Notes: generated by a model from the sequence alone, not told the origin. A DNA stretch of 64,000 nt from Apilactobacillus zhangqiuensis (GCF_019656215.1 NZ_BPLK01000005.1:124001-188000), one strand, 5' to 3'. Positions 7,196 to 17,481 are shown, counted from the first letter of the stretch. Numbers and translations: made by a program.

Positions 7196-8548
7196 TTATT
7201 CAATTCCAAAACGTTCTTGAACAACGTCTGCAATACGCTTAGTGTAACCATCAACTAATTCTTGTGTTGGAGCTTCTGCCATCACACGTAGTAACGGTTC
7301 GGTACCACTAGGACGAACTAGGACACGGCCATCACCGTTCATTTCCTTTTCTACTTCAGCAATAACTGCCTTCACTTGTTCATCATTTTGAGCACCGTCT
7401 TTGTCACTAACCTTAACGTTGATCAATTGTTGTGGGTACTTAGTTACTTCGCCAGCAAGTTCTGATAATTTCTTACCAGTGTCCTTCATTACGTGTAGTA
7501 ATTGAAGACTGGTTAGTAATCCATCACCGGTAGTATTGAAGTCTAGGAAGACGATATGACCAGATTGTTCTCCACCTAGGTTGTAACCAGATTTGTTCAT
7601 TTCTTCAACAACATATCTGTCACCAACCTTGGTTTGAACGTTGTGCATACCATTTGCTTCCATTGCCTTGTACATACCTAAGTTACTCATAACAGTAGTT
7701 ACAACAGTGTCTTGTTTTAGACGACCGTGATCTGACATGTATTTTCCGCAAATGTACATAATCTTGTCACCATCAACTAATTCACCATTTTCATCAACGG
7801 CTAGACAACGGTCACCATCACCATCAAATGCAAGTCCAATTTCTGCACCTTGTTCTACAACCATCTTTTGTAGTTGTTCTGGGTGAGTTGAACCTACTTG
7901 ATCGTTAATGTTGATTCCGTTTGGCATAGTTGCCATGGTTTCGAATTCGATGCCTAAATCAGCGTATAGACGTGATACTAGGTTACTTGTTGCACCATTA
8001 GCTGAGTCAACACAAATCTTCATACCTGATAAATCATCAGGAACAGTTTGTTCTAGGAAACGAATGTATTTTTGACTACCTTCTGAGTAATCGTCAACAC
8101 TTCCCAATCCCTTAGCTGATGGACGTGGTAAATCGTCTTTATCAGCTTCTAGAATTGCTTCGATTTCTTCTTCTAATTCATCTGATAGCTTGTAACCGTC
8201 TGAACCAAAGAACTTAATACCATTGTATTCAGCTGGATTATGTGAAGCGGTAATCATAACACCAGCTGCTGCTCCTTGAGTTCTAACAAGGTAAGCAACA
8301 CCTGGAGTTGTGACAACACCTAGTTGAAGAACTTCAATACCGACCGATAGTAATCCGGCAATTAAAGCACTTTCTAGCATTTGACCAGAAATTCTTGTAT
8401 CTCTTGCAACTAATACTTGTGGTTGTCCTTCTGCTTGGCTGTGCTTGGTTAGAATATAACCACCGGCACGTCCACATTTGAAAGCTAGTTCAGGGCTTAA
8501 ATCTTTGTTAGCTACCCCTCTAACCCCGTCTGTTCCAAAATATTTCAT
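7196..8548 (-). CDS. glmM: Phosphoglucosamine mutase
   Basis: GlmM interconverts glucosamine-6-phosphate and glucosamine-1-phosphate for UDP-GlcNAc synthesis, and in Firmicutes it binds and restrains CdaA. It is 450 residues long, the family length. Features are [11 protein letters not shown] at the N-terminus, the phosphoserine loop [12 protein letters not shown] (Ser102), the metal loop FDGDGDR and the C-terminal phosphate-binding [11 protein letters not shown]. The ATG at 8548 follows GGAG; an in-frame ATG at 8569 lacks support. It is the last gene of cdaA-cdaR-glmM. Confidence 0.96.
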   Translation of the reverse strand: MKYFGTDGVRGVANKDLSPELAFKCGRAGGYILTKHSQAEGQPQVLVARDTRISGQMLESALIAGLLSVGIEVLQLGVVTTPGVAYLVRTQGAAAGVMITASHNPAEYNGIKFFGSDGYKLSDELEEEIEAILEADKDDLPRPSAKGLGSVDDYSEGSQKYIRFLEQTVPDDLSGMKICVDSANGATSNLVSRLYADLGIEFETMATMPNGININDQVGSTHPEQLQKMVVEQGAEIGLAFDGDGDRCLAVDENGELVDGDKIMYICGKYMSDHGRLKQDTVVTTVMSNLGMYKAMEANGMHNVQTKVGDRYVVEEMNKSGYNLGGEQSGHIVFLDFNTTGDGLLTSLQLLHVMKDTGKKLSELAGEVTKYPQQLINVKVSDKDGAQNDEQVKAVIAEVEKEMNGDGRVLVRPSGTEPLLRVMAEAPTQELVDGYTKRIADVVQERFGIE

Positions 8549-8584
8549 AATTTTATCTCCATTCATCATTCGATTATTTAAAAT

Positions 8585-9544
8585 CTAGCGTGGAATAACA
8601 GTTACTTTAATATCCTCGGGATCGAAGCCAGTAACATTATTTAAATTCTTATCTAATTCCACATTGACCACTTTCTTTGATGTAATTCCAGAAACATCAA
8701 CGTAAGCAATCACTTTATCGATTGATTCTAACTCCTTTTTGGTCCCAAATACTTTGACCTTGTCAGTGTCTGACGTTAGTTCATAGTCTTGGTTACTAGA
8801 GCCATTTTCAACCTTTAATTGTAGTGGAACATTCTTATTATTTCCACTGCTTATTGGCAAATTAACAGAAGTTGTTGATGGCGTCAAGATAACGTTAACA
8901 ATTCTGCCTTTTGAATCTAACGCTTCTAAAACAGCTGAAGAGCTTACAGACTTCTTAGTATTTTGTGGAATACTCAACTTGGCAACGACTTGCTTAATCT
9001 TAGCAATTTCGTTTGCAGCACCAGTCACCTTAACTTTATTAGTGCCAAGCACTGGTTTGCCAGCTGAATATCCATCTGCGATGTTAGCTGATTCATATTG
9101 AGCTTTTACTGGAAACTCAACTGTCTTTCTAGGTTGAATATTAACGTAAATATAACTTGGGTTAATGTAGTATCTCAATTCGTTGTTCAAACCATCTTGG
9201 TATAAACGAACCTTATGAGTCCCCACACCTAATCTTGAAAGATCCGCGTACACTTTGAAGTTTTGTGTATTTACTGTGGTAGTAACCAAAGCTGTTGGTC
9301 CTACAATCTTAACCGATACCTTTTCAGGATAACCGGTAACGAAGTACTTGCTGTTATCAACGTTTAATTGTAGTGGCACTGAGATATTAGCTGACTTATT
9401 GGAAGTCAATTGTGTAATGTCTTCAGAGCTGCCGTAGTTACTACCTGAACCAAAAAGTTTTGATTGGTTAACATAAGCAAATAATAAGATGGCAAAAATC
9501 AATGCCAATAATCTTAGGTACCATGGGCTATTAAATTTCTTCAT
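8585..9544 (-). CDS. cdaR: CdaA regulatory protein, YbbR domain
   Basis: This is a membrane-anchored extracytoplasmic protein that modulates the c-di-AMP synthase CdaA. It has one N-terminal membrane helix (about residues 8-26) followed by repeated YbbR domains through to residue 319. The start ATG at 9544 overlaps the cdaA stop by one base (TAATG) and is preceded by a G-rich Shine-Dalgarno (AGGGGGG), which favours it over the longer reading from 9586. Translational coupling to cdaA is likely. Confidence 0.92.
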   Translation of the reverse strand: MKKFNSPWYLRLLALIFAILLFAYVNQSKLFGSGSNYGSSEDITQLTSNKSANISVPLQLNVDNSKYFVTGYPEKVSVKIVGPTALVTTTVNTQNFKVYADLSRLGVGTHKVRLYQDGLNNELRYYINPSYIYVNIQPRKTVEFPVKAQYESANIADGYSAGKPVLGTNKVKVTGAANEIAKIKQVVAKLSIPQNTKKSVSSSAVLEALDSKGRIVNVILTPSTTSVNLPISSGNNKNVPLQLKVENGSSNQDYELTSDTDKVKVFGTKKELESIDKVIAYVDVSGITSKKVVNVELDKNLNNVTGFDPEDIKVTVIPR

Positions 9545-10389
9545 TACTTTTGCCCCCCTGTTGATTGCTTGATTTTGTCGAACCAATTAAAGATGGTTGT
9601 AAATAAGTTCTTATTCATTGAATCTTGCTTAGTAATCAATTGATCACGTAAGAACTTCATATAGTCTTCCTTATTCATTCCTCGTAACAATTCGTTATTC
9701 TTGGTAATTGATACTTCCCCTGTTTCTTCAGAGATAACAATGGTTAAAGCATCAGTTACTTCAGAAATACCGACAGCTGCACGGTGTCTAGTTCCTAATT
9801 CCTTTGGAATCAAGTTACTTTGTGACAATGGTAGGTATGCAGCTGCAACGGCAACACGATTATTACTAATAATAACCGCACCATCATGCAATGGTGTATT
9901 TGGAATAAATGTATTAATCAAAAGTTCACCGGTGATGTCCGCATCTAACTTAATTCCAGTTTCGATGTAATCTTCCAATCCGGTATCCATTTGAATAGTC
10001 ATTAAAGCACCAATTCTACGTTTTGACATATATTGGATGGCTTTATCAAGTTCCAAAATCATCTTTTCATTTTCAACGTTTTGGTTTTGTGCATGCTTAA
10101 TAATTGAGCCACGACCTAAATGTTCTAGACCACGTCTAATTTCAGGTTGGAAAATAACGATAATCGCGATAACTCCCCAGTTAATAACTTGGTCAGTTAA
10201 GTATGATACAGTTGTGAATCCAAAGATCACACTGATTATTTTAACGATGGCAATTACTAAAACACCACGGAATAATTGGACAGCTTTTGTGCCCTTAAGT
10301 AAGATAATTACCTCATAGATAATGAACCAAACAACTAAGATATCTAAAAGGTTACTTAGTGTTAAGATGTTACTCCAATTTATCCCCAT
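9544..10389 (-). CDS. cdaA: Diadenylate cyclase CdaA
   Basis: CdaA condenses two ATP into cyclic di-AMP, the second messenger for potassium and osmotic control and wall homeostasis. Three membrane helices span about residues 10-80. The DAC domain carries the catalytic DGA (169-171, in PLHDGAVII) and GTRHR (199-203). Length 281 matches the family. It is first in cdaA-cdaR-glmM; a TGATATAAT extended -10 lies at 10423-10431 upstream. Confidence 0.96.
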   Translation of the reverse strand: MGINWSNILTLSNLLDILVVWFIIYEVIILLKGTKAVQLFRGVLVIAIVKIISVIFGFTTVSYLTDQVINWGVIAIIVIFQPEIRRGLEHLGRGSIIKHAQNQNVENEKMILELDKAIQYMSKRRIGALMTIQMDTGLEDYIETGIKLDADITGELLINTFIPNTPLHDGAVIISNNRVAVAAAYLPLSQSNLIPKELGTRHRAAVGISEVTDALTIVISEETGEVSITKNNELLRGMNKEDYMKFLRDQLITKQDSMNKNLFTTIFNWFDKIKQSTGGQK

Positions 10390-10422
10390 ACCTATTCCTC
10401 CATAATTTCATTCATACTCTAT

Positions 10423-10431
10423 ATTATATCA
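10423..10431 (-). promoter_or_regulatory. Extended -10 promoter of cdaA
   Basis: Minus-strand TGATATAAT, an extended -10 element about 35 nt before the cdaA start. No convincing -35 hexamer is seen. Confidence 0.5.
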
Positions 10432-10549
10432 CTCATTTTCGTTTATTTTTAGCATTATCATTTTTGATAGAATTTTTAAGTAATAATCATTCAATATTTA
10501 CCGTTTAGGGTTTAAAATGGTGTTAATACTATTTTGAGGGGTCCAAATC

Positions 10550-11209
10550 ATGTTTAAAAACGCACGTTGGCAAGTACGCCTATTTTTCATTTTGTGGATA
10601 ATATTTTTATTCGTGGTAGCAAAGCCACCATTTGAATTCTTAGTATTAAACACTTTCTTGGGTTACATCCCCATTGAACTGAGTTTGGAACTAACAAATA
10701 AGTACGTTGAAAAGTCATGGATTTTTTGGCCAATCTTTGCCCTTTGGTTAGTGTTCTACCCAAATGCACCTTACCTATTAACCGACTTGTTCCATTTGTC
10801 ACTACTTCAACCATATGGAACTAATGGGCTATTAAGATTATCCGCTCACATGTGGATGAACTACTCATTATTGATGATTAGTGCTTTAGGATGCTCAATG
10901 CTTGGTTTCTACGGATTATTCCAAATCGTTAACCGTTGCTTTGCATTCTTCTCAATCCACTCTAAAGTAGCAAAAGTGTTGCTAATCTTTGCTTTAAACG
11001 TCATTTCATCAATTGGAATTTACGTCGGTAGATTCCTTAGATTCCACACCATCTACCTACTTTTCTCACCTCGTCTGGTGATTAAACAGTTAGCTGAGAT
11101 GTGGACGTTGAAAATGTTAGTCTTTGTCGTTATTATGACGGTGGTTCAATGCTTTATCTATTGGATCTTATACCTAATCCTAAAAGACGTGAAAAACTCA
11201 GAAGAATAA
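10550..11209 (+). CDS. DUF1361 integral membrane protein
   Basis: A 219-residue protein with about six to seven membrane segments. The conserved WLVFYPNAPYLLTDLFHL block (about 62-79) identifies the DUF1361 family, whose function is unknown. The start at 10550 follows GAGGGG. It is a single plus-strand gene, divergent from cdaA and convergent with the antiporter gene, with which it shares a bidirectional terminator. Confidence 0.8.
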   Translation: MFKNARWQVRLFFILWIIFLFVVAKPPFEFLVLNTFLGYIPIELSLELTNKYVEKSWIFWPIFALWLVFYPNAPYLLTDLFHLSLLQPYGTNGLLRLSAHMWMNYSLLMISALGCSMLGFYGLFQIVNRCFAFFSIHSKVAKVLLIFALNVISSIGIYVGRFLRFHTIYLLFSPRLVIKQLAEMWTLKMLVFVVIMTVVQCFIYWILYLILKDVKNSEE

Positions 11210-11210
11210 T

Positions 11211-11244
11211 AAAAAAAAGACAGCCGAATCGGCTGTCTTTTTTT
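11211..11244. terminator. Bidirectional terminator
   Basis: A long stem (AAAGACAGCCGA/TCGGCTGTCTTT) flanked by A- and T-runs lies between the DUF1361 gene and the antiporter gene and can serve both. Confidence 0.9.
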
Positions 11245-13204
11245 AGTCTGTACTTAATTCATTATTTTCAACATAGTTAACTTCTTGTCTTAACTTCGAA
11301 GCGAGTTTCAAACTAATTTTATCGTTGATTAGTAATTCTTGAATTCCCTTACGGTATGCTTCTAACTCACGTTCCTTAGCGATACGGTAGTACTTTTCGT
11401 AATCCAATGAACGCGTTCTTAATGCCAAACTAAGGTTAGTGTATTCGTCAACGATTGAGTTAATTGCTTCAGAATCACCATGTTCCTTTAATTTTTGAAC
11501 CGTATAGTCATTGACCATAATCAACGCTTTTTGAATCTTTAGTTTTTGTTCCTTGTCAGAACGTTGTTTGAATAACCATAGCTTAGTTGTTTGAATGGCT
11601 GACATGAATTCTAGTTTTAAATTAAAATCGTTAAATGCAACTAGGTTCTTCAATTCACGATGGTTAATTTGGTAATTAATCGTGTTAGCTTCCTTGCTGG
11701 TAACCACCTTATCGGCGACTAATTTCTTAACTGCTTGGTGTTCATATTGAACGGCCAGTGAACGAATACTTTTTTCCAATTCATCTGGTTTAATTGACGA
11801 TAATTGTCTAATCATCAATTCACATTGATCAATTAGAATGTTGCAAATATGTTTGTCAGGACGATCCATTTGCTTAATATCGTCAATCACATAGTTTAAC
11901 ACGTAGATACGTGCCTTTTCTTCACTCCAATAGTTGTCATTGTTGTAAGAAACGACCGGATCGTTCTTAGAAATCAGTGGCAATACAATTACCGCTGCCA
12001 ATAGACTTAAAACGATTACGATTGATGCGATGAATAGCACCAATTCACGATCTGGGAATGCTTCGTTTTGCACGGTAATCAATGGAATGGATAATATTCC
12101 GGCCATAGTGATTGCCCCACGTACACCTGAGAAACCAACGATGTTAGCGGTTCTGATGTCGATTGGGCCAAACTTCTTAGTGGTAATCAGGTTATGACAG
12201 ATTTCGTATAGAATAATCCAAACAATTCGAATTATTAAGATAATTAACCATGTCACAACTGCATAACCAATTGATTGGAAGGTATTGAACTTCATGTCGT
12301 TAACAACTGCTTCCATTGCAAATGGCAACTCAATTCCTAGGATTAAGAACACGATTCCGTTTAATAGATAAACGATGATATTCCAAGCCTGTTCACTGAT
12401 TAGTTGTAACTCCGCTGATGATGATTGAGTTGATGTGTTATTGACATGATAGACAATTCCAGCGGTTACTACCGCGATTACTCCTGAAGCATGGAAGACA
12501 TCTTCTGAAAGCATATAAATCACAAATGGTGACACGATTTGAAGCACCACGTTAAATACCAAGTTGGTTAGGCCGTTCTTGTACAACCACTTACGGACCA
12601 ATGAGATAATTAACATTATGACTACCCCGGTAATAGCACCAATGATACTGATGTAGAAGAAATCTCCCACGGCACTCTTCAATGAAAAGGCACCGTATAC
12701 GGTTGCGGCAATGGCATATTTAAAACCAATTAAACCACTGGCATCGTTAATTAGACTTTCACCGTTTACCAAATGCAAGATGTTCTTTGGCAAACGCACC
12801 TTCTTGGCAATGGATTCAACGGCAATCGGATCTGTTGGTGATAGAATGGCAGCTAATGAGAATGCTACTGGAAGTGGCATCGATGGAATTAATTTATAGA
12901 TTAACAAACCACCAAAGAACATGGTGATAAATACTAAGATAATTGCATTGGCGAAGATGGGCCATCTCAATTCCCATAGTTCATCCTTGGGAAAACGACG
13001 CCCGTCATTGAATAGCAACGGTGCAATAAATAATAGTAAAAACCAGTCTGTGCTTAGATTGATACTGAAGTTACCAAATAATGCTAGTCCACATCCAAAA
13101 ACAACCTGAATCAAGCTGACTGGAATGGCTTTAACATAATGATTAATAATTGTTGATAAAAGCAGTAGTAACGTTAAAAATAAAATAATTTCAATAAGCT
13201 GCAT
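11243..13204 (-). CDS. Na+/H+ antiporter, CPA1 family
   Basis: This membrane antiporter exchanges cytoplasmic Na+ (or K+) for protons. The first 420 or so residues hold 11-13 membrane helices, including SPTDPIAVES (Asp125) and LVNGESLINDASG (Asn153-Asp154), the ion-binding motifs of NhaP/NHE-like CPA1 proteins. A cytoplasmic, largely helical tail of about 230 residues completes the 653-residue protein. It starts 11 nt after the murB stop with AGGGGGAT as Shine-Dalgarno, so it is probably co-transcribed with murB. Confidence 0.88.
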   Translation of the reverse strand: MQLIEIILFLTLLLLLSTIINHYVKAIPVSLIQVVFGCGLALFGNFSINLSTDWFLLLFIAPLLFNDGRRFPKDELWELRWPIFANAIILVFITMFFGGLLIYKLIPSMPLPVAFSLAAILSPTDPIAVESIAKKVRLPKNILHLVNGESLINDASGLIGFKYAIAATVYGAFSLKSAVGDFFYISIIGAITGVVIMLIISLVRKWLYKNGLTNLVFNVVLQIVSPFVIYMLSEDVFHASGVIAVVTAGIVYHVNNTSTQSSSAELQLISEQAWNIIVYLLNGIVFLILGIELPFAMEAVVNDMKFNTFQSIGYAVVTWLIILIIRIVWIILYEICHNLITTKKFGPIDIRTANIVGFSGVRGAITMAGILSIPLITVQNEAFPDRELVLFIASIVIVLSLLAAVIVLPLISKNDPVVSYNNDNYWSEEKARIYVLNYVIDDIKQMDRPDKHICNILIDQCELMIRQLSSIKPDELEKSIRSLAVQYEHQAVKKLVADKVVTSKEANTINYQINHRELKNLVAFNDFNLKLEFMSAIQTTKLWLFKQRSDKEQKLKIQKALIMVNDYTVQKLKEHGDSEAINSIVDEYTNLSLALRTRSLDYEKYYRIAKERELEAYRKGIQELLINDKISLKLASKLRQEVNYVENNELSTD

Positions 13205-13215
13205 GGATTATCCCC

Positions 13216-14100
13216 CTATTTGTCTTGTCCGATAATTCTTACTTCCGTTTCTAGATGTACTTTGTTTTTAGCGTAAACAGTTTCTTGCACGTGCTTGATT
13301 ACGTCTAGATAATCTGTAGCAGTAGCGTTATCAATGTTAACAATGAAACCAGCGTGTTTCTTGGATACTTGGGCCCCGCCTGATTGATAGCCTTGAAGTC
13401 CAGCATCATGAATTAATTTACCAGCAAAGTAGCCAACTGGTCTTTTAAACACACTCCCACAAGATGGTAGGTCAAGTGGTTGTTTGGATTCGCGAAGTGC
13501 ATTTAGATGATCCATTTCCGCTTGGATTTCATCTTTATCCCCAGCGGATAACTTAAATGTGGCCTCCAAAACGATATCATCTTGATCTTGGACGGCACTG
13601 TGTCTGTAGCCAAAATCTAGTTCACTGTTTGTTAGTGTCTTAATTTCATTTTCTGGTGTTAAAACGGTGACCGATTCAATCACTTCGGCGGTTTCGCCAC
13701 CATAAGCACCAGCATTCATGAAGACTGCTCCTCCAATACTTCCTGGAATTCCGGCAGCAAATTCCATACCGGTTAAACCGTGTTGTTGAGCAACAATGGT
13801 AGTATCGATGTATCTAGCCCCTGCTTGGGCAATTACTAAATCATCGTGAGATGTGATTTCATTCATTTCAGTCAAAATGATGACTAGTCCCCTAATTCCA
13901 CCATCCTTGATGATTAAATTGCTGGCATTTCCTAAAACGGTGATTGGTAGATTATCGCGTTTTGCCATTGATAGTAATTCTCTGACTTCTTCGGTGTTTT
14001 TAGGAAAGGCAACCAAGTCAGCAGGTCCACCAGTTTCTGTGAATGTATATTTTGATAATGGTTCATTTTTTAAAAGTTTAATTTTTTCCATCTTAATCAT
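13216..14100 (-). CDS. murB: UDP-N-acetylenolpyruvoylglucosamine reductase
   Basis: MurB reduces the enolpyruvyl ether to give UDP-MurNAc in peptidoglycan precursor synthesis, using FAD and NADPH. The FAD-binding region has [14 protein letters not shown] and [29 protein letters not shown] contains the proton-donor serine, and [10 protein letters not shown] near the C-terminus contains the catalytic Glu. The start is ambiguous: the ATG at 14100 is only a few bases after AAGGA, while an in-frame ATG at 14091 is about 11 nt from it. Confidence 0.93.
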   Translation of the reverse strand: MIKMEKIKLLKNEPLSKYTFTETGGPADLVAFPKNTEEVRELLSMAKRDNLPITVLGNASNLIIKDGGIRGLVIILTEMNEITSHDDLVIAQAGARYIDTTIVAQQHGLTGMEFAAGIPGSIGGAVFMNAGAYGGETAEVIESVTVLTPENEIKTLTNSELDFGYRHSAVQDQDDIVLEATFKLSAGDKDEIQAEMDHLNALRESKQPLDLPSCGSVFKRPVGYFAGKLIHDAGLQGYQSGGAQVSKKHAGFIVNIDNATATDYLDVIKHVQETVYAKNKVHLETEVRIIGQDK

Positions 14101-14125
14101 TTTCCTTAATTATCATAATTTATAA

Positions 14126-14176
14126 GAGTTTATTAGTATAAATCACATACTTTTAATATTTAATACGAATAAACTC
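14126..14176. promoter_or_regulatory. Inverted repeat between murB and the exonuclease gene
   Basis: GAGTTTATT (14126-14134) and AATAAACTC (14168-14176) are a perfect 9-bp inverted repeat with a 33-nt spacer in the divergent intergenic region. It could be an operator or a looped stem; base composition makes chance possible. Confidence 0.3.
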
Positions 14177-14222
14177 ATATTAGTACAATTTAATTTTACC
14201 ACGATATCATATAGTAAGACCA

Positions 14223-14231
14223 TGTTATAAT
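14223..14231 (+). promoter_or_regulatory. Extended -10 promoter of the exonuclease gene
   Basis: TGTTATAAT, a consensus extended -10 element, 32 nt before the ATG of the plus-strand exonuclease gene. Confidence 0.6.
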
Positions 14232-14262
14232 GTTGAAAGAATAAAACGAAAGGACGTTAATA

Positions 14263-14799
14263 ATGAACTTCGTTGCAATTGATTTTGAAACCGCCAACAA
14301 TCAACGCGCGAGCGCCTGTTCACTGGCACTAACCGTTGTTCGCGACAACAAGGTTGTTGATGAATTTTATACTTTAATCAATCCCGAGGCTGATTTTAAT
14401 TATCGTAATGTTGGTATTCACGGGATTCACGAAAGCGATGTGGCTAACGCACCAACTTTTCCTGAAATCTGGCCGGTAATCAAACAGTTCTTTACCAAGG
14501 ATCAATTAGTAGTGGCTCACAATAATTCATTTGATAATAGTGTCTTGGCACGTTCCCTGATGCGTTATGGTTTAACGGTACCAATGTATAAGACTTTAGA
14601 TACTGTTAAGACTTGTAAGTACCTATTTCCAGAATTTAGCAATCACAAACTAAACACGGTTTGCGCTAACCTTGGCATTAGACTTCATCACCATCACAAT
14701 GCTTTAGACGATAGTCTTGCCTGTGCTAATATTTTGATTTATCAACAAGAAAACTTCGATGACGAAATCATCAAATCGTTTATTAAGTTAAAAAAATAA
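14263..14799 (+). CDS. DnaQ-like 3'-5' exonuclease (DEDDh)
   Basis: A 178-residue stand-alone exonuclease domain. The DEDDh residues are visible: D-x-E in AIDFETAN (residues 6-8), the Asp in AHNNSFDNSVL, and HNALDDSLACA near the end (His and Asp). This class proofreads or trims DNA or RNA; the substrate here is unknown. AAAGGACG precedes the ATG. It shares a bidirectional terminator with the convergent GNAT gene. Confidence 0.85.
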   Translation: MNFVAIDFETANNQRASACSLALTVVRDNKVVDEFYTLINPEADFNYRNVGIHGIHESDVANAPTFPEIWPVIKQFFTKDQLVVAHNNSFDNSVLARSLMRYGLTVPMYKTLDTVKTCKYLFPEFSNHKLNTVCANLGIRLHHHHNALDDSLACANILIYQQENFDDEIIKSFIKLKK

Positions 14800-14825
14800 G
14801 CATCCAGCTGGGTGCTTATTTTTTT
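14791..14825. terminator. Bidirectional terminator
   Basis: AATAAGCA/TGCTTATT stem extended inward, with A- and T-runs on either side, between the exonuclease and GNAT genes. Confidence 0.85.
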
Positions 14826-15316
14826 AGGTTATATCGCATTTCTTGTGTGGATAACACACTACCAAGTGCATTAATGACCCTTTTCTTTACCACGGTAAAA
14901 CCACTTTTTTCGTATAAGTGAATTGCGTGTTCGTTTGTCTTTTTCACAACCAATGCCAATGTTGATAAGTTACTGTCATAGGTTGCCCAATCGATAACAA
15001 AGTCCATTAACTGACCACCAATCCCTTTATGGCTGTATTGATTCAATACGGCAATCCCTAGTTCACCTATTCCTGAATCCTGTAGTTCCTGGACTTGAAT
15101 CATCCCGACTGCTTTACCTTCTAAAAAAGCTAACCCAATGATAAAACTACGGGTTTGATTGACCAACATAATTTGTTGAGCTTGATCATCCACAGATAAC
15201 TCGCCAATGTTTGGATCAATCGTGTATTGGTCTGATTCTTGTTTTAATTGAGCGATTAATTCAATTAACTCAGCCGCATCATCTGGTTGTGCACAACGCA
15301 CCTCTAAATTACACAT
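14816..15316 (-). CDS. GNAT-family N-acetyltransferase
   Basis: A 166-residue acetyl-CoA-dependent acetyltransferase. The acetyl-CoA loop is in LNQYSHKGIGGQLMDFVIDWA, and the C-terminal NEHAIHLYEKSGFTVVKKR is the typical GNAT end. It starts 2 nt after the tsaE stop, so the two are probably one transcript (pta-tsaE-GNAT). The acceptor is unknown. Confidence 0.85.
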   Translation of the reverse strand: MCNLEVRCAQPDDAAELIELIAQLKQESDQYTIDPNIGELSVDDQAQQIMLVNQTRSFIIGLAFLEGKAVGMIQVQELQDSGIGELGIAVLNQYSHKGIGGQLMDFVIDWATYDSNLSTLALVVKKTNEHAIHLYEKSGFTVVKKRVINALGSVLSTQEMRYNLKK

Positions 15317-15318
15317 CG

Positions 15319-15795
15319 CTACTTTTCCACCTGTGGAAAAATTTGCTTAACGATGTCTTCAAAGCGTTTGCCACTTGGTTCAAATGAAATGGTTCTAAAG
15401 TCTTCACCCTTTTCATCATCACGACGGAAAACGATTTTCAAGTAATCATCAGGTAGTTCGTCAGCAATGAATTCGGACCATTCGATGACATTAACTCCGT
15501 CACCATTGAAGTATTCTTCTAATCCTAATTCATCCCCACTACCATCATCTAGACGATAAATATCCATGTGATAAAGTGGCAATCTACCACCTTGATACTC
15601 ACGAATAATGGTAAATGTTGGACTCTTAATATTACGTTTAATACCCAAGCCCTTGGCTAATCCTTTGGTGAAGGTAGTCTTACCAGCACCTAAGTCACCA
15701 TCTAATAAGATGACGTCCTTAGCCTTTAATAATGGCGCAAGTTCTTCACCATATTTTTTAGTTTCATCAGGTGATTCTACGTTAACTTTAACCAA
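15319..15795 (-). CDS. tsaE: tRNA t6A biosynthesis ATPase TsaE
   Basis: TsaE is the ATPase that works with TsaB and TsaD to place threonylcarbamoyl on A37 of ANN-reading tRNAs. Walker A is GDLGAGKTT (about residues 33-41), followed by SPTFTIIREY and the HMDIYRL switch typical of the family. The start is a TTG at 15795 placed 7 nt after a perfect AGGAGGG; the nearby ATG is out of frame and soon hits a stop. Length 158 is normal. It sits between pta and a GNAT gene. Confidence 0.93.
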   Translation of the reverse strand: MVKVNVESPDETKKYGEELAPLLKAKDVILLDGDLGAGKTTFTKGLAKGLGIKRNIKSPTFTIIREYQGGRLPLYHMDIYRLDDGSGDELGLEEYFNGDGVNVIEWSEFIADELPDDYLKIVFRRDDEKGEDFRTISFEPSGKRFEDIVKQIFPQVEK

Positions 15796-15814
15796 GAATC
15801 ATCCCTCCTTTTGC

Positions 15815-16780
15815 TTATAGAGATTGGATTGCGTTAATGATTGCAACGTTGTAGACATCTTCAGCGACACAGCCACGTGAAAGGTCTGATACTGGTTTTG
15901 CCAAACCTTGTAGTAGTGGACCAAATGCTTCAAATCCACCTAGACGTTGTGCAATTTTGTAACCAATGTTTCCTGATTGTAATTCAGGGAATACGAAGAC
16001 GTTGGCTTGTCCGGCAACGTCTGAACCAGGAGCTTTCTTGTCGGCTACTTCTGGAACTAATGCAGCATCAAATTGTAGTTCACCATCTGATGGAACATCT
16101 AGTTCGTCTTTAGCCATAGCAGCTGCTTCTTGTACCTTGGTTACCATGTCGCCCTTAGCCGAACCCTTAGTTGAGAAACTTAGGAATGCAACCTTTGGAT
16201 CAATGTTGAATTGCTTAGCAGTAATCACACTTTGTTTAGCAACTTCTACCATACCTTTAGCATCTAATTCGATATTGATGGCACAGTCTGCAAAAATGTA
16301 TCTAGTGTCACCCTTTTGCATCAAGAATGAACCTGAAATACGACGCATTCCTTCTTGTGTCTTGATGATTTGAAGTGCTGGTCTAACAGTATCACCAGTG
16401 GCATGAGCAGCACCTGATACCATTCCATCTGCCTTGTCCATGTAAACTAACATAGTACCAAAGTAATTGGCATCCTTTAGCCATTCAGCTAGTTGTTCAC
16501 GGGTATTCTTACCATTACGACGTTCTTCTAATGCATCTAGCATTTCTTCAAAGTCTTTTTCTGGGTAATTGTTGATATCAACAATTTCTACGTTTGATAG
16601 GTTGAAATCACCGGCATTAGCCTTAATTTCTGCTGGATCACCTAATAGCACTGGGTGGATTAGGCTTTCATCAGCTAAACGACTAGCTGCTTCAATGATT
16701 CTGACGTCTTCTCCTTCTGGGAAAACGATTCTCTTATTTAAACCACTAATCTTTTCTTTTAATTCGTCTAGTAAACTCAT
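15815..16780 (-). CDS. pta: Phosphate acetyltransferase
   Basis: Pta interconverts acetyl-CoA and acetyl phosphate, linking acetyl-CoA to acetate production and ATP gain via acetate kinase, or to ethanol formation in heterofermenters. It is the short single-domain form of 321 residues, with MVSGAAHATGDTVRPALQII, FADCAINIELDAK and PELQSGNIGYKIAQRLGGFEAFGP. The ATG at 16780 follows TTAGGAGGA; the longer reading from 16825 is not supported. Confidence 0.95.
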   Translation of the reverse strand: MSLLDELKEKISGLNKRIVFPEGEDVRIIEAASRLADESLIHPVLLGDPAEIKANAGDFNLSNVEIVDINNYPEKDFEEMLDALEERRNGKNTREQLAEWLKDANYFGTMLVYMDKADGMVSGAAHATGDTVRPALQIIKTQEGMRRISGSFLMQKGDTRYIFADCAINIELDAKGMVEVAKQSVITAKQFNIDPKVAFLSFSTKGSAKGDMVTKVQEAAAMAKDELDVPSDGELQFDAALVPEVADKKAPGSDVAGQANVFVFPELQSGNIGYKIAQRLGGFEAFGPLLQGLAKPVSDLSRGCVAEDVYNVAIINAIQSL

Positions 16781-16791
16781 ATTTCTTCCTC

Positions 16792-17481
16792 CTAATGGAT
16801 TGTAACGTGTTCTGGTAGTTGCCAATCAATTGGCTTTTCACCTAGTGATTCTAAGGCAATATTAGTCTTTGAAAATGGTTTGGAACCAAAGAACCCACGG
16901 TGGGCTGACAATGGACTTGGATGAGCGGATTCAATCACAATATTGGTCTTAGTATTAATCAACTTCACCTTGTCTCTAGCCGCTCTCCCCCAAAGGATAA
17001 ATACGACTGGTTCAGGGCGTTGTGATAACTTTTCAATTGCTGTATCGGTTAACTTTTCCCATCCCTTTGACTTATGGGAAAAAGCAATTCCATCTCTAAC
17101 GGTTAGCACAGAGTTCAACAATAAAACTCCTTGCTTAGCCCATTTTTCAAGGTAACCATGGTTAACTGGTTTGATGCCTAAATCACTTTCTAATTCCTTG
17201 TAGATATTTCTAAGCGAAGGTGGCACCTTCACACCTGGTAAAACAGAAAAACTCAAACCATGAGCTTGGTGTGGTTCATGGTATGGATCTTGACCTAAGA
17301 TAACCACTTTTACTTTTGAGAATGGTGTCCATTCAAACGCTTCATAAATTTGATTAGCATTTGGATGGATTTCATGATTTTCATATTCTTCAACTAAAAA
17401 TTTACGTAAATCTTGGTAATACTCTTTTTCAAATTCTGGCTTCAATACATCCCACCAGTCATTGTGAATAAAAGGTTTCAT
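16792..17481 (-). CDS. ung: Uracil-DNA glycosylase
   Basis: Family-1 UDG, which removes uracil from DNA in base-excision repair. The water-activating loop GQDPYH has Asp65, [11 protein letters not shown] follows, and [13 protein letters not shown] is the DNA-intercalation loop. Length 229 is normal. The Shine-Dalgarno is AGAGGTG. Its stop is 11 nt before the pta start, so the two are probably co-transcribed. Confidence 0.96.
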   Translation of the reverse strand: MKPFIHNDWWDVLKPEFEKEYYQDLRKFLVEEYENHEIHPNANQIYEAFEWTPFSKVKVVILGQDPYHEPHQAHGLSFSVLPGVKVPPSLRNIYKELESDLGIKPVNHGYLEKWAKQGVLLLNSVLTVRDGIAFSHKSKGWEKLTDTAIEKLSQRPEPVVFILWGRAARDKVKLINTKTNIVIESAHPSPLSAHRGFFGSKPFSKTNIALESLGEKPIDWQLPEHVTIH

